A stretch of 64,000 nucleotides of DNA from Brevibacillus choshinensis (GCF_016811915.1 NZ_CP069127.1:1146001-1210000); one strand, 5' to 3'; positions 1-8,876 are shown, counted from the stretch's first letter. The notes: generated by a model from the sequence alone, not told the origin. Translations and numbers: made by a program.

Positions 1-33
1 ATCCAGGAAGACATCGAGATCTGCCAGGAATAA
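1..33 (+). CDS. C-terminal end of an upstream gene (partial)
   Basis: The first frame is open from base 1 and ends at a TAA at 31-33, giving ten acidic residues ending in ICQE. This could be the tail of a gene that starts before the window. Eleven codons are too few to name a family, and chance readthrough cannot be excluded. Confidence 0.3.
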   Translation: MQEDIEICQE

Positions 34-82
34 TCGCGAGTACGGCTTGTATCATGACATTCTAATACTGGAGGGTTTGAAG

Positions 83-382
83 ATGAGCGAATACATTATG
101 GTGTCCACAACGGAGCGGTACAAAACCGTGACGGAAAATCCGGATCTGGAAGTAGTCTCCGCATACGAATACTATTTCTTTGGCAAGAAAAAGACCACCT
201 TCTCGATTTGCAAAATTAAGAACCCTGTTACGAGAATCGTGATTCAAGGTGTGTCGGAAGTATTCCCGGACAACAGCATCCCGCTCAAGGTATTCCCAAA
301 ATTCGAGACGACAGCTGAGATCGAGAAAGAAATTTATGAGCTGGATCAGGACGGGGACAGTAAGATCGTAAAGGTGCATTGA
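83..382 (+). CDS. hypothetical 99-aa protein
   Basis: Unrecognised small soluble protein. The ATG at 83 is chosen because TGGAGGG at 69-75 sits at a good distance; an upstream in-frame start at 47 would place this ribosome site inside the gene. The protein mixes short hydrophobic strand-like runs (for example RIVIQGVSEVF) with charged helices and an acidic C-terminus. It has no signal peptide, membrane segment or cysteine cluster. A good intrinsic terminator follows at once, so it is the last or only gene of its unit. Function unknown. Confidence 0.7.
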   Translation: MSEYIMVSTTERYKTVTENPDLEVVSAYEYYFFGKKKTTFSICKIKNPVTRIVIQGVSEVFPDNSIPLKVFPKFETTAEIEKEIYELDQDGDSKIVKVH

Positions 383-402
383 TAGATGGAGCGACAAGGG
401 CA

Positions 403-433
403 GGGGCACAGGCTAAAACGTCTGTGCCTTTTG
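403..433 (+). terminator. Rho-independent terminator
   Basis: Stem GGCACAG (405-411) pairs with CTGTGCC (422-428), followed by TTTT. It lies 22 bases after the stop of the small gene ending at 382. Confidence 0.75.
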
Positions 434-660
434 CTGTCGAGAAAGTGGCTGCAGTGAGAGAAGCCTGCTTCCATTCTCCGCTCCGGGCTACGTCATGCAT
501 GGGAGAGGTGAGTGTCGCTGAGAGGGACTTCACAGTCGCTCCGCCTATAAACATGCTTCTCTTGCGAACGGTTTCGTTTCATCGGGCATTTCTACGACCT
601 TCTTTCAAAAAATGCACAACCAAACGGAAATCCCGTGAACATTCGTTTCCACAACGATCT
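434..660. other. non-coding stretch, nothing recognised
   Basis: No reading frame here has both a plausible ribosome site and protein-like composition on either strand. At its far end (664-682) the sequence GGCACAGGCTAAAA recurs from the terminator at 405, with 18 of 19 bases matching, which suggests an old local duplication. No known RNA family was recognised. Confidence 0.4.
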
Positions 661-682
661 TAGGCACAGGCTAAAAAGTCTA

Positions 683-1183
683 TTACTGGTCATTCTTGTC
701 TAGGATCAAAATAAATTCTTCAACCTCTTCACCGCGTGAGTCAGAAAACCCCTTGTCCTCACCAGATATCTGAAAACCACATTTTTGTAAAACACGGATT
801 GAGGCGATATTATCTTTGGCCGCACGTGCATAAAGGGGGCGCTCATCTATATCGCTTAAAAACTGGAAAAGCGCCTTGGTTGCGATTCCGTTCCCCCAGT
901 ATTCCTTTCCGATCCAATAACTTACTGCAGGCAAACCAAACTGTTCAAAGCTCGAGATGTGGCCAACTACTTGATCTTTGAAGAGTATGGTCTTTTTTTT
1001 GATCGTTTTGTCGCCAAAAATCTTGATCCAGTGGGCAGTGAACGCATCCCGATCGGTTGGGTCCTTGGTGGTAAAAGCTGCCATATAGTTGGCTGCCGAG
1101 TCGAGTTGCTGAACGAAAAATACGGGGAGATCATCCTCTATGACATCCCGTAACAGGACATCGTTTGTGGATTCATTTTCCAA
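683..1183 (-). CDS. GNAT family N-acetyltransferase (RimJ/RimL-like)
   Basis: Predicted cytoplasmic acetyltransferase that moves an acetyl group from acetyl-CoA to an amine; the acceptor cannot be read from sequence. The acetyl-CoA loop is seen as YWGNGIATKAL near residues 95-105. It is followed by the typical N-xx-S-xxx-L-x-K-x-GF segment near 125-137, as in RimJ/RimL-type enzymes. The 166-residue length is normal for the family. The start is taken as TTG at 1183 because AGAGGTGA on the minus strand ends five bases before it; GTG at 1192 would overlap that ribosome site. It stands alone and converges on the small gene at 83-382. Confidence 0.85.
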   Translation of the reverse strand: MENESTNDVLLRDVIEDDLPVFFVQQLDSAANYMAAFTTKDPTDRDAFTAHWIKIFGDKTIKKKTILFKDQVVGHISSFEQFGLPAVSYWIGKEYWGNGIATKALFQFLSDIDERPLYARAAKDNIASIRVLQKCGFQISGEDKGFSDSRGEEVEEFILILDKNDQ

Positions 1184-1273
1184 TAAAATCACCTCTTGTG
1201 ATTAATTGAAATAATTGTAACAGAGATTTTGATTCATAGACAAATATGGTTTAACAGAGCCTAAAACAAAAAA

Positions 1274-1335
1274 ATGCATCCCCGGACACCGTCATGGAAA
1301 GAGCGCCCGTCGCTCCATGGTTCCTGGGAATGCAT
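1274..1335 (-). terminator. long hairpin terminator of the ferredoxin gene
   Basis: An extended imperfect hairpin has ATGCATCCC at one end, GGAATGCAT at the other, and an inner pair ATGGA/TCCAT. On the minus strand it is followed by TTTTTTTGTTTT, as expected for an intrinsic terminator of the gene ending at 1371. Confidence 0.7.
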
Positions 1336-1370
1336 CTGTTTGACAAACTATTCGGAAAAAGAGAAGCAGC

Positions 1371-1706
1371 TTACTGCGCAGCGTTAATCCGTCTCTGGGC
1401 AATTTTGTTCAGGCGGTCCACGTCTTCTTCGCCCCAAGAAACGGTGACATCTCCGGTGACAAAGGTTTGGCATGCCAAACGGTACCCCTGCGCAATCTTG
1501 TCATTTCCCAAACGATCAACCTCTTTTTTCATGACCCTGCTGAGGTTTTCCTGCCCATCCACAATCTGTACGCGACAGGTTCCGCATAGTCCGCCGCCGC
1601 ATTTGAATGGAACGGCTCCCTCGTACCGAATGGAAGTTCGCAGAAGATTCGCGTCTTTATCCACCTGAATAGTCTTACCTGACGTATGAAAAGTGATAGA
1701 TGGCAC
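1371..1706 (-). CDS. 2Fe-2S ferredoxin
   Basis: Small soluble electron carrier of the plant/adrenodoxin fold. The four cluster cysteines are visible in C-x4-C-x2-C spacing (about residues 36, 41 and 44, in KCGGGLCGTC) with the fourth near residue 79 in RLACQ. The 111-residue length fits a single-domain ferredoxin. The start is GTG at 1706, preceded by a strong GGGAGGG on the minus strand. It is transcribed divergently from the NadX-like gene and has its own hairpin terminator. The partner enzyme is not evident nearby. Confidence 0.9.
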   Translation of the reverse strand: MPSITFHTSGKTIQVDKDANLLRTSIRYEGAVPFKCGGGLCGTCRVQIVDGQENLSRVMKKEVDRLGNDKIAQGYRLACQTFVTGDVTVSWGEEDVDRLNKIAQRRINAAQ

Positions 1707-1759
1707 AAGCTTCCCTCCCTCATGGTTATAGAACAAGTATATCATAGAGGTTTGGTTTA

Positions 1760-1769
1760 TGGTATACCA
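1760..1769. promoter_or_regulatory. 10-bp perfect palindrome between divergent genes
   Basis: TGGTATACCA lies between the ferredoxin gene (minus) and the aspartate dehydrogenase gene (plus). The TGGT-N2-ACCA form resembles operators of FadR-type GntR regulators. This is only a resemblance, and no such regulator is encoded nearby. Confidence 0.35.
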
Positions 1770-1840
1770 AATACAATATTTTTGTTATGATAGAAAAAAG
1801 AAGTCATCTCGTAAAATCATTCATGCTCACAGGAGGGTAT

Positions 1841-2647
1841 ATGCTCAAAATTGGAGTCATTGGCTACGGAACGATAGGCGAGGATGTCGTGCAAGCAATC
1901 GGACAAGATCCGGTGGGAGGAATACAGGTAGCGTCCATCCTGGTGCGGGATCGATCCAAATACCAGGTGCCCGCATCGCTTCAATCACTCATGACGGAGC
2001 AGGAGGATGACTTTTTTGCCCATCCATTCGATCTCGTAGTGGAATCGGCGGGACATGAAGCGGTCAAGCGGTATGGAGAAAGGGTCCTGGCGAATGGCGC
2101 GGATTTGATCATCGTCAGTGTAGGTGCTTTCGCGGATGAAGCGCTGCAAGATCGACTGATGAAAATGGCAGCAGAACACGGCCGCAAGATCATTATCCCC
2201 TCAGCAGCCATTGGGGGCTTGGACCGGATCGCGGCAGGCAGCCTTGGGCCGATGGAGGAAGTGACGCTCATTACGAGGAAGCCGCCCAAAGCCTGGTATG
2301 GAACGATCATCGAGCAGCAGGTTTCATTAGCAGAGCTGACAGAGCCCTACTGCGCTTTCGATGGGGTGGCCAGAGATTCGGCAAGACTTTTCCCGGAGAG
2401 CGTAAACGTGTCGGCTGCCTTGAGCCTTGCGGGCATCGGATTTGATCGGACAAAAGTAAAAGTCTTCGTAGATCCGCATATTACGAGCAATACGCATGAG
2501 ATTGAAGCCAGAGGAAAGTTTGGCCAAATCAAGCTGCAAATCCAGAACACGCCGTCTGCACGCAATCCGAAGACCGGCTATATCGTTGCGATGAGCGTCA
2601 TGAAGACTTTGCGTGATCGGGCTTCCCACTTTGTCATCGGCGTATAG
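1841..2647 (+). CDS. nadX: L-aspartate dehydrogenase
   Basis: Predicted NAD(P)-dependent oxidation of L-aspartate to iminoaspartate, the first step of NAD synthesis in organisms that lack or supplement L-aspartate oxidase. The N-terminus carries a Rossmann motif (GYGTIG, residues 8-13). A conserved PSAAIGGLD segment lies at 120-128, and the C-terminal catalytic region has two histidines in DPHITSNTHE (213 and 219). At 268 residues it matches the family length. ATG 1841 is preceded by AGGAGGG; the frame extends upstream but without a better start. No nadA or nadC is adjacent, so a role in aspartate catabolism is also possible. Confidence 0.85.
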   Translation: MLKIGVIGYGTIGEDVVQAIGQDPVGGIQVASILVRDRSKYQVPASLQSLMTEQEDDFFAHPFDLVVESAGHEAVKRYGERVLANGADLIIVSVGAFADEALQDRLMKMAAEHGRKIIIPSAAIGGLDRIAAGSLGPMEEVTLITRKPPKAWYGTIIEQQVSLAELTEPYCAFDGVARDSARLFPESVNVSAALSLAGIGFDRTKVKVFVDPHITSNTHEIEARGKFGQIKLQIQNTPSARNPKTGYIVAMSVMKTLRDRASHFVIGV

Positions 2648-2718
2648 GAGTAAGAAGGTTATTGCCTGATCTGTTTGTCCTTCTCCCGGCATATGGTAGT
2701 GGGGAGGAGGGAGACAAG

Positions 2719-3090
2719 ATGGCAGAAAAAAAGGCATTTGTCGCTCTGCGGATCGTGACCGGCATCATCTTTCTCGTGCATGGCGCAGCCAAGCTGCAAA
2801 AAGGCATGGCGGTGGTCGCTGCCATGTTTGGCGATCTCGGACTGCCCCCATGGCTAGCCTATCCGGTGATGATCGTAGAGACCGTGGGGGGGCTCGCCTT
2901 GATCCTGGGGATCTGGTCTCGCTGGGCAGCTTGGTCGCTGGCTGTGATCATGGCAGGTGCGATCATCACGGTGAAATGGGAGCACGGCTTCATGAGTCAG
3001 GGAGGAAAAAGCGGATACGAGTTCAATCTCATTTTGCTCGCTGTCGCGGGGTACGTGGGGCTGAAAAAAGGAGAAAAGAGACCTGACTGA
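2719..3090 (+). CDS. DoxX family membrane protein
   Basis: A 123-residue integral membrane protein with four predicted helices, matching the DoxX/YphA-type family. The first helix contains ALRIVTGIIFLVHGAAKL, typical of DoxX N-termini. The family is poorly characterised and has been linked to thiol and oxidative stress responses in some bacteria. The ATG at 2719 follows GGAGGAGGGAG. It lies about 70 bases after nadX with no terminator between, so the two may be co-transcribed, and a clear terminator follows. Confidence 0.8.
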   Translation: MAEKKAFVALRIVTGIIFLVHGAAKLQKGMAVVAAMFGDLGLPPWLAYPVMIVETVGGLALILGIWSRWAAWSLAVIMAGAIITVKWEHGFMSQGGKSGYEFNLILLAVAGYVGLKKGEKRPD

Positions 3091-3125
3091 ACGCTATTGG
3101 AGCGCCAGCCGGGTCTCTTTTTCGT
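3075..3125 (+). terminator. Rho-independent terminator
   Basis: AGAGACC overlapping the end of the DoxX gene pairs with GGTCTCT, followed by TTTTT. It ends the nadX-doxX unit and faces the end of the helicase gene. Confidence 0.75.
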
Positions 3126-3136
3126 AAAGGACACCA

Positions 3137-5488
3137 CTAGGGGATGAGCTCATAACTATCCTCAGTTACGGTGGAGAGGAACGGACTTATGGCACCGACG
3201 CTGTACAGATGCAATTCATGCATGGCGCGGGTACAGGCCGTGTAAAACAGCTTTCGTTCGTTCTCCAGCTGATAACGCTCCGATGACGCATCGTAGATAA
3301 GGACCGCGTCAAACTCAACCCCTTTGGCCAAGTAAGACGGGATGATCAAGGCCCCGGTCTCATAGGAAATCGCTTTGGTGCCGATCATGCGTATCTCCAG
3401 CTTGTCACGCAAGCGTTCATACGCCTCCTGTGCTTCTGCTGCCGTCTTGGTTATGACAGCGATGGCTTGATGCCCGTCGGCCTGCAATTCTTTGATTTTT
3501 GCTGCGATCTTTTCAGTCAACCGATCGGAATCGGCTACGATCGTCACACTTGGCTTGCGACCGGCCCGATGGAAGGGCTCGATGCTCTCGCCGCCCGGTA
3601 CCAGCTGGCGGGTAAAGGTGACGATCGGTTCCGTGGAGCGATAGCTCTTGGTCAGCACGAATGTTTCGGTTTGCTCAGGCTCATAGAGCGAAGCGACCGC
3701 CTCGAAGCTCGAGCTCTGGTAGGCATGAGCGTAAATCGCTTGATTCCAGTCGCCCAGCACGGTCATTTTGGCGCGGGGGAAGAGTCTTTGCAAAAGGGCA
3801 AACTGGAAGGGAGAGTAGTCCTGGGCTTCATCGATGAAGACATGCCGGACGATGTTGTTCGTCTGAAAGCCCTCCAGTTTTTCCAGCAGGTACAGAAACG
3901 GCGGCGTGTCCTCGTATGTCAGCTCGTGATGATCCAGTCTTTCCAAGGTTTGCCTGCAGATCTCATCCCACATCGGCGGCCTTTCAGCAGCGCAAAAAAC
4001 AGCGTGAGCGAGCTCGGAATCCGAAAAAAGCTGACGATAGGTAGCTGCAGCATCAATGAATGCCAGCTCCCGAACAAACTGGCGCAGAGGCTGAAATTGC
4101 TTTTTCACGATTTTAGCAGCGAGCAGCTCTTGCTCCCGATCAAAATCATTGAAGGTATCTTCCCGGAACTGATTTTGCCGGCGCAGCTCCTGATAGGCCG
4201 CGACAAATGCATCTTTGTCCAAAAGCTCCAGCTCATCTTCTACCCATGGTTTGTTGCGTTCCAGGCGTTCCTGTTTTTTCAGCTCGCCAAGCAGCCATCT
4301 TGCGAGCAGAGCCATCCGGTTGGGGATGGAAATGGAGGGGTCCATGGCGTAAAATTGCTCGCGAATGCGCTCCGCACGGATGATGACCCTGTCTCGAAAA
4401 GTGATCGGGCGAAATTGAATTCCCTTTTCCTTGAGAAGAGCTGCGTAGTCATCGATCGCCCGCATGAAGCGCGGAGAGGTTTTGATCCGGATGCCTTCCA
4501 GACGTCCTGCATAGCCGTTCTCTTCCATGGCCGTAAGCACATATTCCATCTGGGCAAGCGGGTGCTCCAGCGAAAAGGTCGAGCCGAGCCGATGCTCCGC
4601 ATAGTCCTGGAAGGTCGTCTGCTGCATGTTTTCTTCCCCCAGCTCTGGCAGCACTGTGGAAATGTAGCTGTTGAAAAGCGAGTTGGGAGAAAACAGCACG
4701 ATTTGTTCGGCGCGCAGCGTCTTGCGGTAACGGTACAGCAGGTAGGCGATTCGCTGCAGGGCAGCGGAGGTTTTTCCGCTGCCAGCGGCACCGGAGACGA
4801 TGACGAGGCGACTGCGTTCGTTGCGAATGATGCGGTTTTGATCTCGTTGGATCGTGGCGACGATGCTCTTCATTTGCGAGTCCGCATGTTTGCCGAGCAC
4901 TTCCTGCAAAAGCTCATCGCCGATCGTCACGCCGGTGTCAAACAAATGAAGCAGCTTTCCATCGCGAATGACATACTGTCGTTTGCAAGTGATTTCACCC
5001 GAGACGGTTCCGCTTGGGGTCTCGTACACGGCTGGTCCAGGAGCGTAATCGTAGTACAGGCTGGAGATGGGCGCTCGCCAGTCGTACACCAAAAATTGCT
5101 CCTCACGCTCATCAAGCAGAGAGGCGATTCCTAAATAAATGGGATCTGCTTTCGGTTCTGTCTCTTCGCGAAAGTCAATCCTTCCGAAATAGGGGGATTG
5201 CACCAAGCGCTTCAGCGTCCGCAGCTGATTATGGGCGTGGCGATGGACGCGCTCGCGCTCCGATAATACCTCGGCTTGCTGTTTGATGCTGGCATACGTT
5301 TCGGCCGCTTCGGTAGCATCCTCAAAGTTGACGGTGACATCGTCCCAAAAATGCTTGCGGATGCCTACGATGTCAGCACTGATTTCTGTGACATGCTCCT
5401 GCAGGCCACCTATCTGTCTCTTAATCTCGGCAACAACCTGCTCTACCCGCTGCTCTTCCTTCAGTCTGTCTTGGTCAGCTTCGCTCAT
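3137..5488 (-). CDS. helD: HelD-type UvrD/Rep-like helicase
   Basis: Superfamily 1 ATPase of the HelD/RcuA class, which in Bacillus binds RNA polymerase and helps remove or recycle stalled complexes. The first 95 residues are highly charged and likely form the anti-parallel coiled coil that enters the polymerase secondary channel. The Walker A motif GAAGSGKTS lies near 233-241 and the Walker B motif IDEAQD near residue 585. Further helicase motifs include GDWNQAIYAH and TKSYRS. At 783 residues it matches Bacillus HelD. ATG at 5488 follows AAGGAG on the minus strand; longer in-frame starts lack a ribosome site. Confidence 0.9.
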   Translation of the reverse strand: MSEADQDRLKEEQRVEQVVAEIKRQIGGLQEHVTEISADIVGIRKHFWDDVTVNFEDATEAAETYASIKQQAEVLSERERVHRHAHNQLRTLKRLVQSPYFGRIDFREETEPKADPIYLGIASLLDEREEQFLVYDWRAPISSLYYDYAPGPAVYETPSGTVSGEITCKRQYVIRDGKLLHLFDTGVTIGDELLQEVLGKHADSQMKSIVATIQRDQNRIIRNERSRLVIVSGAAGSGKTSAALQRIAYLLYRYRKTLRAEQIVLFSPNSLFNSYISTVLPELGEENMQQTTFQDYAEHRLGSTFSLEHPLAQMEYVLTAMEENGYAGRLEGIRIKTSPRFMRAIDDYAALLKEKGIQFRPITFRDRVIIRAERIREQFYAMDPSISIPNRMALLARWLLGELKKQERLERNKPWVEDELELLDKDAFVAAYQELRRQNQFREDTFNDFDREQELLAAKIVKKQFQPLRQFVRELAFIDAAATYRQLFSDSELAHAVFCAAERPPMWDEICRQTLERLDHHELTYEDTPPFLYLLEKLEGFQTNNIVRHVFIDEAQDYSPFQFALLQRLFPRAKMTVLGDWNQAIYAHAYQSSSFEAVASLYEPEQTETFVLTKSYRSTEPIVTFTRQLVPGGESIEPFHRAGRKPSVTIVADSDRLTEKIAAKIKELQADGHQAIAVITKTAAEAQEAYERLRDKLEIRMIGTKAISYETGALIIPSYLAKGVEFDAVLIYDASSERYQLENERKLFYTACTRAMHELHLYSVGAISPFLSTVTEDSYELIP

Positions 5489-5672
5489 GATACCGCTCCT
5501 TTTTGGGCCCATTTTTGTCGATAGGGTTTGACAACCGCTCTTGATGTGTGATAAGATAATATTGGGTAAAAATGATTTTGAATATCTGATGCATCGAAAG
5601 ACCAATTCCCATTCTATCATAGGGAACTTGGTGTTTCAACATGCATAGCAGTGTTATTTCTATAAAAATGGA

Positions 5673-5700
5673 GCGGGGTGCGCAGGCACTCCGCTTTTTT
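5673..5700. terminator. hairpin terminator between convergent/tandem minus genes
   Basis: GCGGGGTGC and GCACTCCGC form a nine-pair stem with loop GCAG. A T-run flanks it on both strands (TTTTTT on plus; ATTTTTAT on minus), so it can end the minus-strand gene that stops at 5711. Confidence 0.65.
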
Positions 5701-5710
5701 AATTCTCTGT

Positions 5711-6325
5711 TCAGAAGACAGGCTGTTCCCACCAGCCCATCGAAAAAAGGAAGACTGCGTTTTTCTCGGATGCTGGTACATGGGCCATCAGAGACATGCC
5801 AGGCCCGAGAATCCATTGTCCGTCGATTTGCGCACCTACCGTACTCAGGGGTGGAACAATTCTGGTGGTGGCGATGGTGCCTCCGCGAGGCAAATCGGAC
5901 TCACTCTGAGAAAAAAGGAGCTTTCCTTGGGAAGGAGGACAGGAGGAAAGCTGTGCAAAGCCGGAGGTAATGGCGGCGGAGCTGGCTCCCGCGATGGATT
6001 CTGTTTTCCCGAACCAGAATTGCACCTCCAGCGGATGCTCCGAGAGGTTGGTCACATGCCAGTCCTGTACATATAAAAGGGCGCCGGAGCGAACGGGGTT
6101 TGACAAAGCTCCAAAGCCTTGGCCGCCCGGGCCGACCGTTACTTTTTCCGTTTGACCGAGAAAGTACTTGCACTGGGAGGCCATTGACATGGGATAGGGA
6201 ATGTAGGCATGCCGGGGCAGCTGCTCTGTAGCGGGCGGGGTCGGGAACGGATAGTAGCCCATCTGCATGTAGACATCTGGCATGCCGTAATAATAAGGGG
6301 ATTGATTAAAGGAGGACTTTGCCAT
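5711..6325 (-). CDS. DUF6143-like protein of spore formers
   Basis: A 204-residue protein with an N-terminus rich in proline and tyrosine (PYYYGMPDVYMQMGYYPFP) followed by a beta-rich body containing repeated glycine and serine. From memory it resembles a domain of unknown function found in Bacillales (DUF6143), which I associate with surface or spore layers; the family assignment is tentative. It has no signal peptide or membrane segment. ATG 6325 is preceded by AAAGGAGAGG on the minus strand; the frame is open further upstream only by chance. Confidence 0.6.
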   Translation of the reverse strand: MAKSSFNQSPYYYGMPDVYMQMGYYPFPTPPATEQLPRHAYIPYPMSMASQCKYFLGQTEKVTVGPGGQGFGALSNPVRSGALLYVQDWHVTNLSEHPLEVQFWFGKTESIAGASSAAITSGFAQLSSCPPSQGKLLFSQSESDLPRGGTIATTRIVPPLSTVGAQIDGQWILGPGMSLMAHVPASEKNAVFLFSMGWWEQPVF

Positions 6326-6393
6326 TGGTTCCTCTCCTTTGGGTGTGGTAACTCTACAGCATATGGCAATCGCCCAAGAGGGGTGCGGCGAGT

Positions 6394-6434
6394 AAAAATG
6401 CCCGATCGCTGCTATGCGCAGGGATCGGGCATTT
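6394..6434 (-). terminator. Rho-independent terminator of the DUF423 gene
   Basis: AAATGCCCGATC (6396-6407) pairs exactly with GATCGGGCATTT (6423-6434). On the minus strand the stem is followed by TTTTTACTC, which suits the gene ending at 6450. Confidence 0.8.
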
Positions 6435-6449
6435 GTCATGGGAATGAAA

Positions 6450-6824
6450 TTACGAGACAGCTTTCCAGGCATGAATGGCGAGCAAGGCCCAGCCTACGAG
6501 GAACAGCAGGCCGCCGATCGGGGTAATGGCACCCAGCACTTTGACACCGGACATCGCCAGCGCGTACAGGCTACCAGAAAAGATGATGGTACCCAACACA
6601 AAGCACCACCCAGCCCAAGTCAATCCAGCTGAATCCGGATACCATTTGATCAGCAGGGCGACCAGAATCATGGCCAGTGCATGCGTCGTTTGGTAGGTCA
6701 CCCCCGTGTGGAAAATGCCGAGGGAGTACTCGTCCAGTTTTTCTTTCAGGGCATGGGCTCCAAAAGCTCCCAGTGCGACAGACAAAAAGCCGCTGATGCT
6801 GCCGAGCAGCAGAAACAGTTTCAT
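6450..6824 (-). CDS. DUF423 family membrane protein (YwdK-like)
   Basis: A 124-residue protein with four hydrophobic helices and the family hallmark FGAHALKEKL near residues 21-30, so it belongs to DUF423 (YwdK in Bacillus subtilis). The function is unknown. The ATG at 6824 is preceded by AAGGAGAGAA on the minus strand. It is a single gene with a perfect terminator and lies head to head with the small membrane protein at 7036. Confidence 0.85.
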   Translation of the reverse strand: MKLFLLLGSISGFLSVALGAFGAHALKEKLDEYSLGIFHTGVTYQTTHALAMILVALLIKWYPDSAGLTWAGWCFVLGTIIFSGSLYALAMSGVKVLGAITPIGGLLFLVGWALLAIHAWKAVS

Positions 6825-7035
6825 GAGTCATTCTCTCCTTTTATGTAAGCTTTGCCAAAAGCTTGCGTCTATCCGTCGTGATCGAATCTATTTTACTCCA
6901 ATTGGACGTGCATTGCCCAATTGCAATTTGATGACAGATTGCTGGACACGCGTACAGACCGCTTGTCAACTCCCGACATAATTTGTAGTACGCAGTGCCA
7001 ACCCTTACTGGAGCTGCGTCGGGAGGTGATTGTAC

Positions 7036-7218
7036 ATGAACAAATGGGTCTCTCTTGCTGGCGGTCTTCTTGGTGGCTATGCTTTGCTGAAAGCTCCGCT
7101 CGACGGTACTTTCCTGAACGGACTGAATCCGATCGTGGATGGAATCGGCTTGATCGCGATGCTGGTCTTCTCAGGTGCACTGATTTATACTAGCGTGCGT
7201 GACTGGTTCCAAAAATAA
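7036..7218 (+). CDS. small two-helix membrane protein
   Basis: A 60-residue hydrophobic protein with two predicted helices (around residues 6-22 and 36-54) and a short charged C-terminus. I do not recognise a family. ATG 7036 is chosen because GGGAGGTGA lies seven bases upstream; a TTG six bases earlier touches the ribosome site. A terminator follows closely, so it is monocistronic. Confidence 0.7.
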   Translation: MNKWVSLAGGLLGGYALLKAPLDGTFLNGLNPIVDGIGLIAMLVFSGALIYTSVRDWFQK

Positions 7219-7239
7219 TTCGGCTCAATTCAAGCAACG

Positions 7240-7270
7240 AGGCGTCTCCTTGATAGGGGATGCCTTTTTG
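7240..7270 (+). terminator. Rho-independent terminator
   Basis: AGGCGTCTCC pairs with GGGGATGCCT using two G-U pairs, followed by TTTTT. It ends the small gene at 7036. Confidence 0.65.
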
Positions 7271-7381
7271 CACCCGAGAAAAATTGGGAAAGTCAGCTGC
7301 ACTTTTCTGGAATGCTGGCTTCTTTTGTCGTCTTTCTCCATATATATAAAATAGGCTTTGGCAAATGGGAGGGGAAGGGCA

Positions 7382-8803
7382 TTGACCAACGAAGAACGCA
7401 AAGAGCTGGAGCGGTCGATTGATGAAATTACCGAGATTGCCAAGGGGTTCAACCTTGATTTTTATCCGATGCGCTACGAAATCTGCCCGGCGGATATCAT
7501 CTATACGTTTGGTGCTTACGGAATGCCGACGCGCTTTTCGCATTGGAGCTTTGGCAAATCGTTTTATCGCATGAAACTGTCGTACGATCTCAACCTGAGC
7601 AAAATTTACGAGCTGGTGATCAATTCGAATCCTTGCTACGCCTTTTTGCTGGATGGCAACTCATTGATTCAGAACAAGCTGATCGTCGCCCACGTCTTGG
7701 CGCACTGCGACTTTTTCAAGAACAACATGCGTTTCTCCAATACGAATCGAGACATGGTAGAGTCCATGGCGGCGAGCTCGGAGCGCATCCGTCAATACGA
7801 GATCGAATACGGCAAGGAAGCGGTGGAGAATCTCCTCGATGCGAGCCTGGCCATTCAGGAGCATATCGATCCGAGTTTGCTGCGGCCCAAGCTGCGCTGG
7901 AAGCGAGAACCGGATGAGCCAGTCAAAAAAGGAAAAGCAGAGCGTCACTCCCCATACGACGATCTGTGGGGACTGGATCGCAAGGAGAAGCAGGAAGTCG
8001 ATCAGGTAAAGCAGGTGCGCAAGTTTCCGCCGTCGCCTGAAAAAGACCTGCTGCTGTTCGTCATGGAATACAGCACCATTCTGGAAGACTGGCAACGGGA
8101 TGTGCTGACCATCATCCGCGACGAGATGCTCTATTTCTGGCCTCAGATGGAGACGAAGATCATGAACGAAGGCTGGGCGACCTACTGGCACATGCGCATC
8201 CTTCGGGAAATGGAGCTGAGCGAGTCCGAGACGATTGAATTTGCCAAGCTGCACTCCTCTGTCATCCAGCCATCGACCACGAGCATTAATCCGTATCATT
8301 TGGGGTTGAAAATTTTCGAAGATATCGAACGCCGCTGGGATAAGCCGACCAAGGAAGAGCAGGAGCGGTTTGGGCGCAAGCCGGGAGAGGGGCGCGCGAA
8401 AATTTTTGAAGTGCGCGAGCTGGAATCGGACATCAGCTTTCTCAGCAACTTCTTGACCAAGGATTTGGTGAGCGATCTGGATCTGTATATGTTCGGGAAG
8501 CAAGGCAACGACTGGATCGTCACGGACAAACAATGGGAGCAGGTGCGAGACGGGCTGGCCGGCACGCGGGTCAATGGCGGCTTCCCGTACGTCATGGTCC
8601 ACGACGGAGATTATTTGCGATCCGGGGAGATGTACCTGAAGCACCACTTCGAGGGCCTGGAGCTCGATGTGAAGTACGTGGAAAAAACGTTGCCTTACGT
8701 CTATACGCTGTGGGGGAAAAACGTGCATCTGGAGACGGTCATTGAGGATCGTCAGGTCTTATTCACATACGACGGGAAGAAAGTGCATCGTCGGTTTTTG
8801 TAG
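7382..8803 (+). CDS. spoVR: stage V sporulation protein R
   Basis: SpoVR family protein, needed for normal spore cortex formation in Bacillus subtilis; homologues also occur in non-spore formers. The N-terminal part shows the conserved stretch [17 protein letters not shown], then [10 protein letters not shown] and [13 protein letters not shown], and the middle contains [12 protein letters not shown]. The 473-residue length agrees with the family (about 468). TTG 7382 is taken as the start because GGGAGGGGAAGG lies just upstream; the in-frame ATG at 7358 would encode that ribosome site as protein. It is cytoplasmic, with no membrane segment. Confidence 0.9.
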   Translation: MTNEERKELERSIDEITEIAKGFNLDFYPMRYEICPADIIYTFGAYGMPTRFSHWSFGKSFYRMKLSYDLNLSKIYELVINSNPCYAFLLDGNSLIQNKLIVAHVLAHCDFFKNNMRFSNTNRDMVESMAASSERIRQYEIEYGKEAVENLLDASLAIQEHIDPSLLRPKLRWKREPDEPVKKGKAERHSPYDDLWGLDRKEKQEVDQVKQVRKFPPSPEKDLLLFVMEYSTILEDWQRDVLTIIRDEMLYFWPQMETKIMNEGWATYWHMRILREMELSESETIEFAKLHSSVIQPSTTSINPYHLGLKIFEDIERRWDKPTKEEQERFGRKPGEGRAKIFEVRELESDISFLSNFLTKDLVSDLDLYMFGKQGNDWIVTDKQWEQVRDGLAGTRVNGGFPYVMVHDGDYLRSGEMYLKHHFEGLELDVKYVEKTLPYVYTLWGKNVHLETVIEDRQVLFTYDGKKVHRRFL

Positions 8804-8811
8804 GGAAGAGA

Positions 8812-8858
8812 AAGGCCGCAAGCTCGGTGCAGGAACCGGGTTTGCGGCTTTTTTTTGT
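8812..8858 (+). terminator. Rho-independent terminator of spoVR
   Basis: GCCGCAA pairs with TTGCGGC, followed by eight T residues, right after the spoVR stop codon. Confidence 0.85.
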
Positions 8859-8876
8859 TCGATCTTTGTACGAACA
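8856..8876. promoter_or_regulatory. inverted repeat upstream of the MFS gene
   Basis: TGTTCG and CGAACA form a perfect 6+6 inverted repeat with nine bases between, about 80 bases before the MFS start. This could be an operator. No motif match to a named regulator is claimed. Confidence 0.3.

Noticed and set aside
379..663. 94-codon plus-strand frame overlapping the terminator
   Set aside because: It would start at the stop of the preceding gene and read through a clear terminator; composition is not protein-like.
3467..5134. 555-codon open frame on the plus strand
   Set aside because: It is antisense to helD, lacks a ribosome site and has no family-like motifs; it mirrors the codon bias of the real gene.
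7661..8728. 355-codon open frame on the minus strand
   Set aside because: Antisense to spoVR and without ribosome site.
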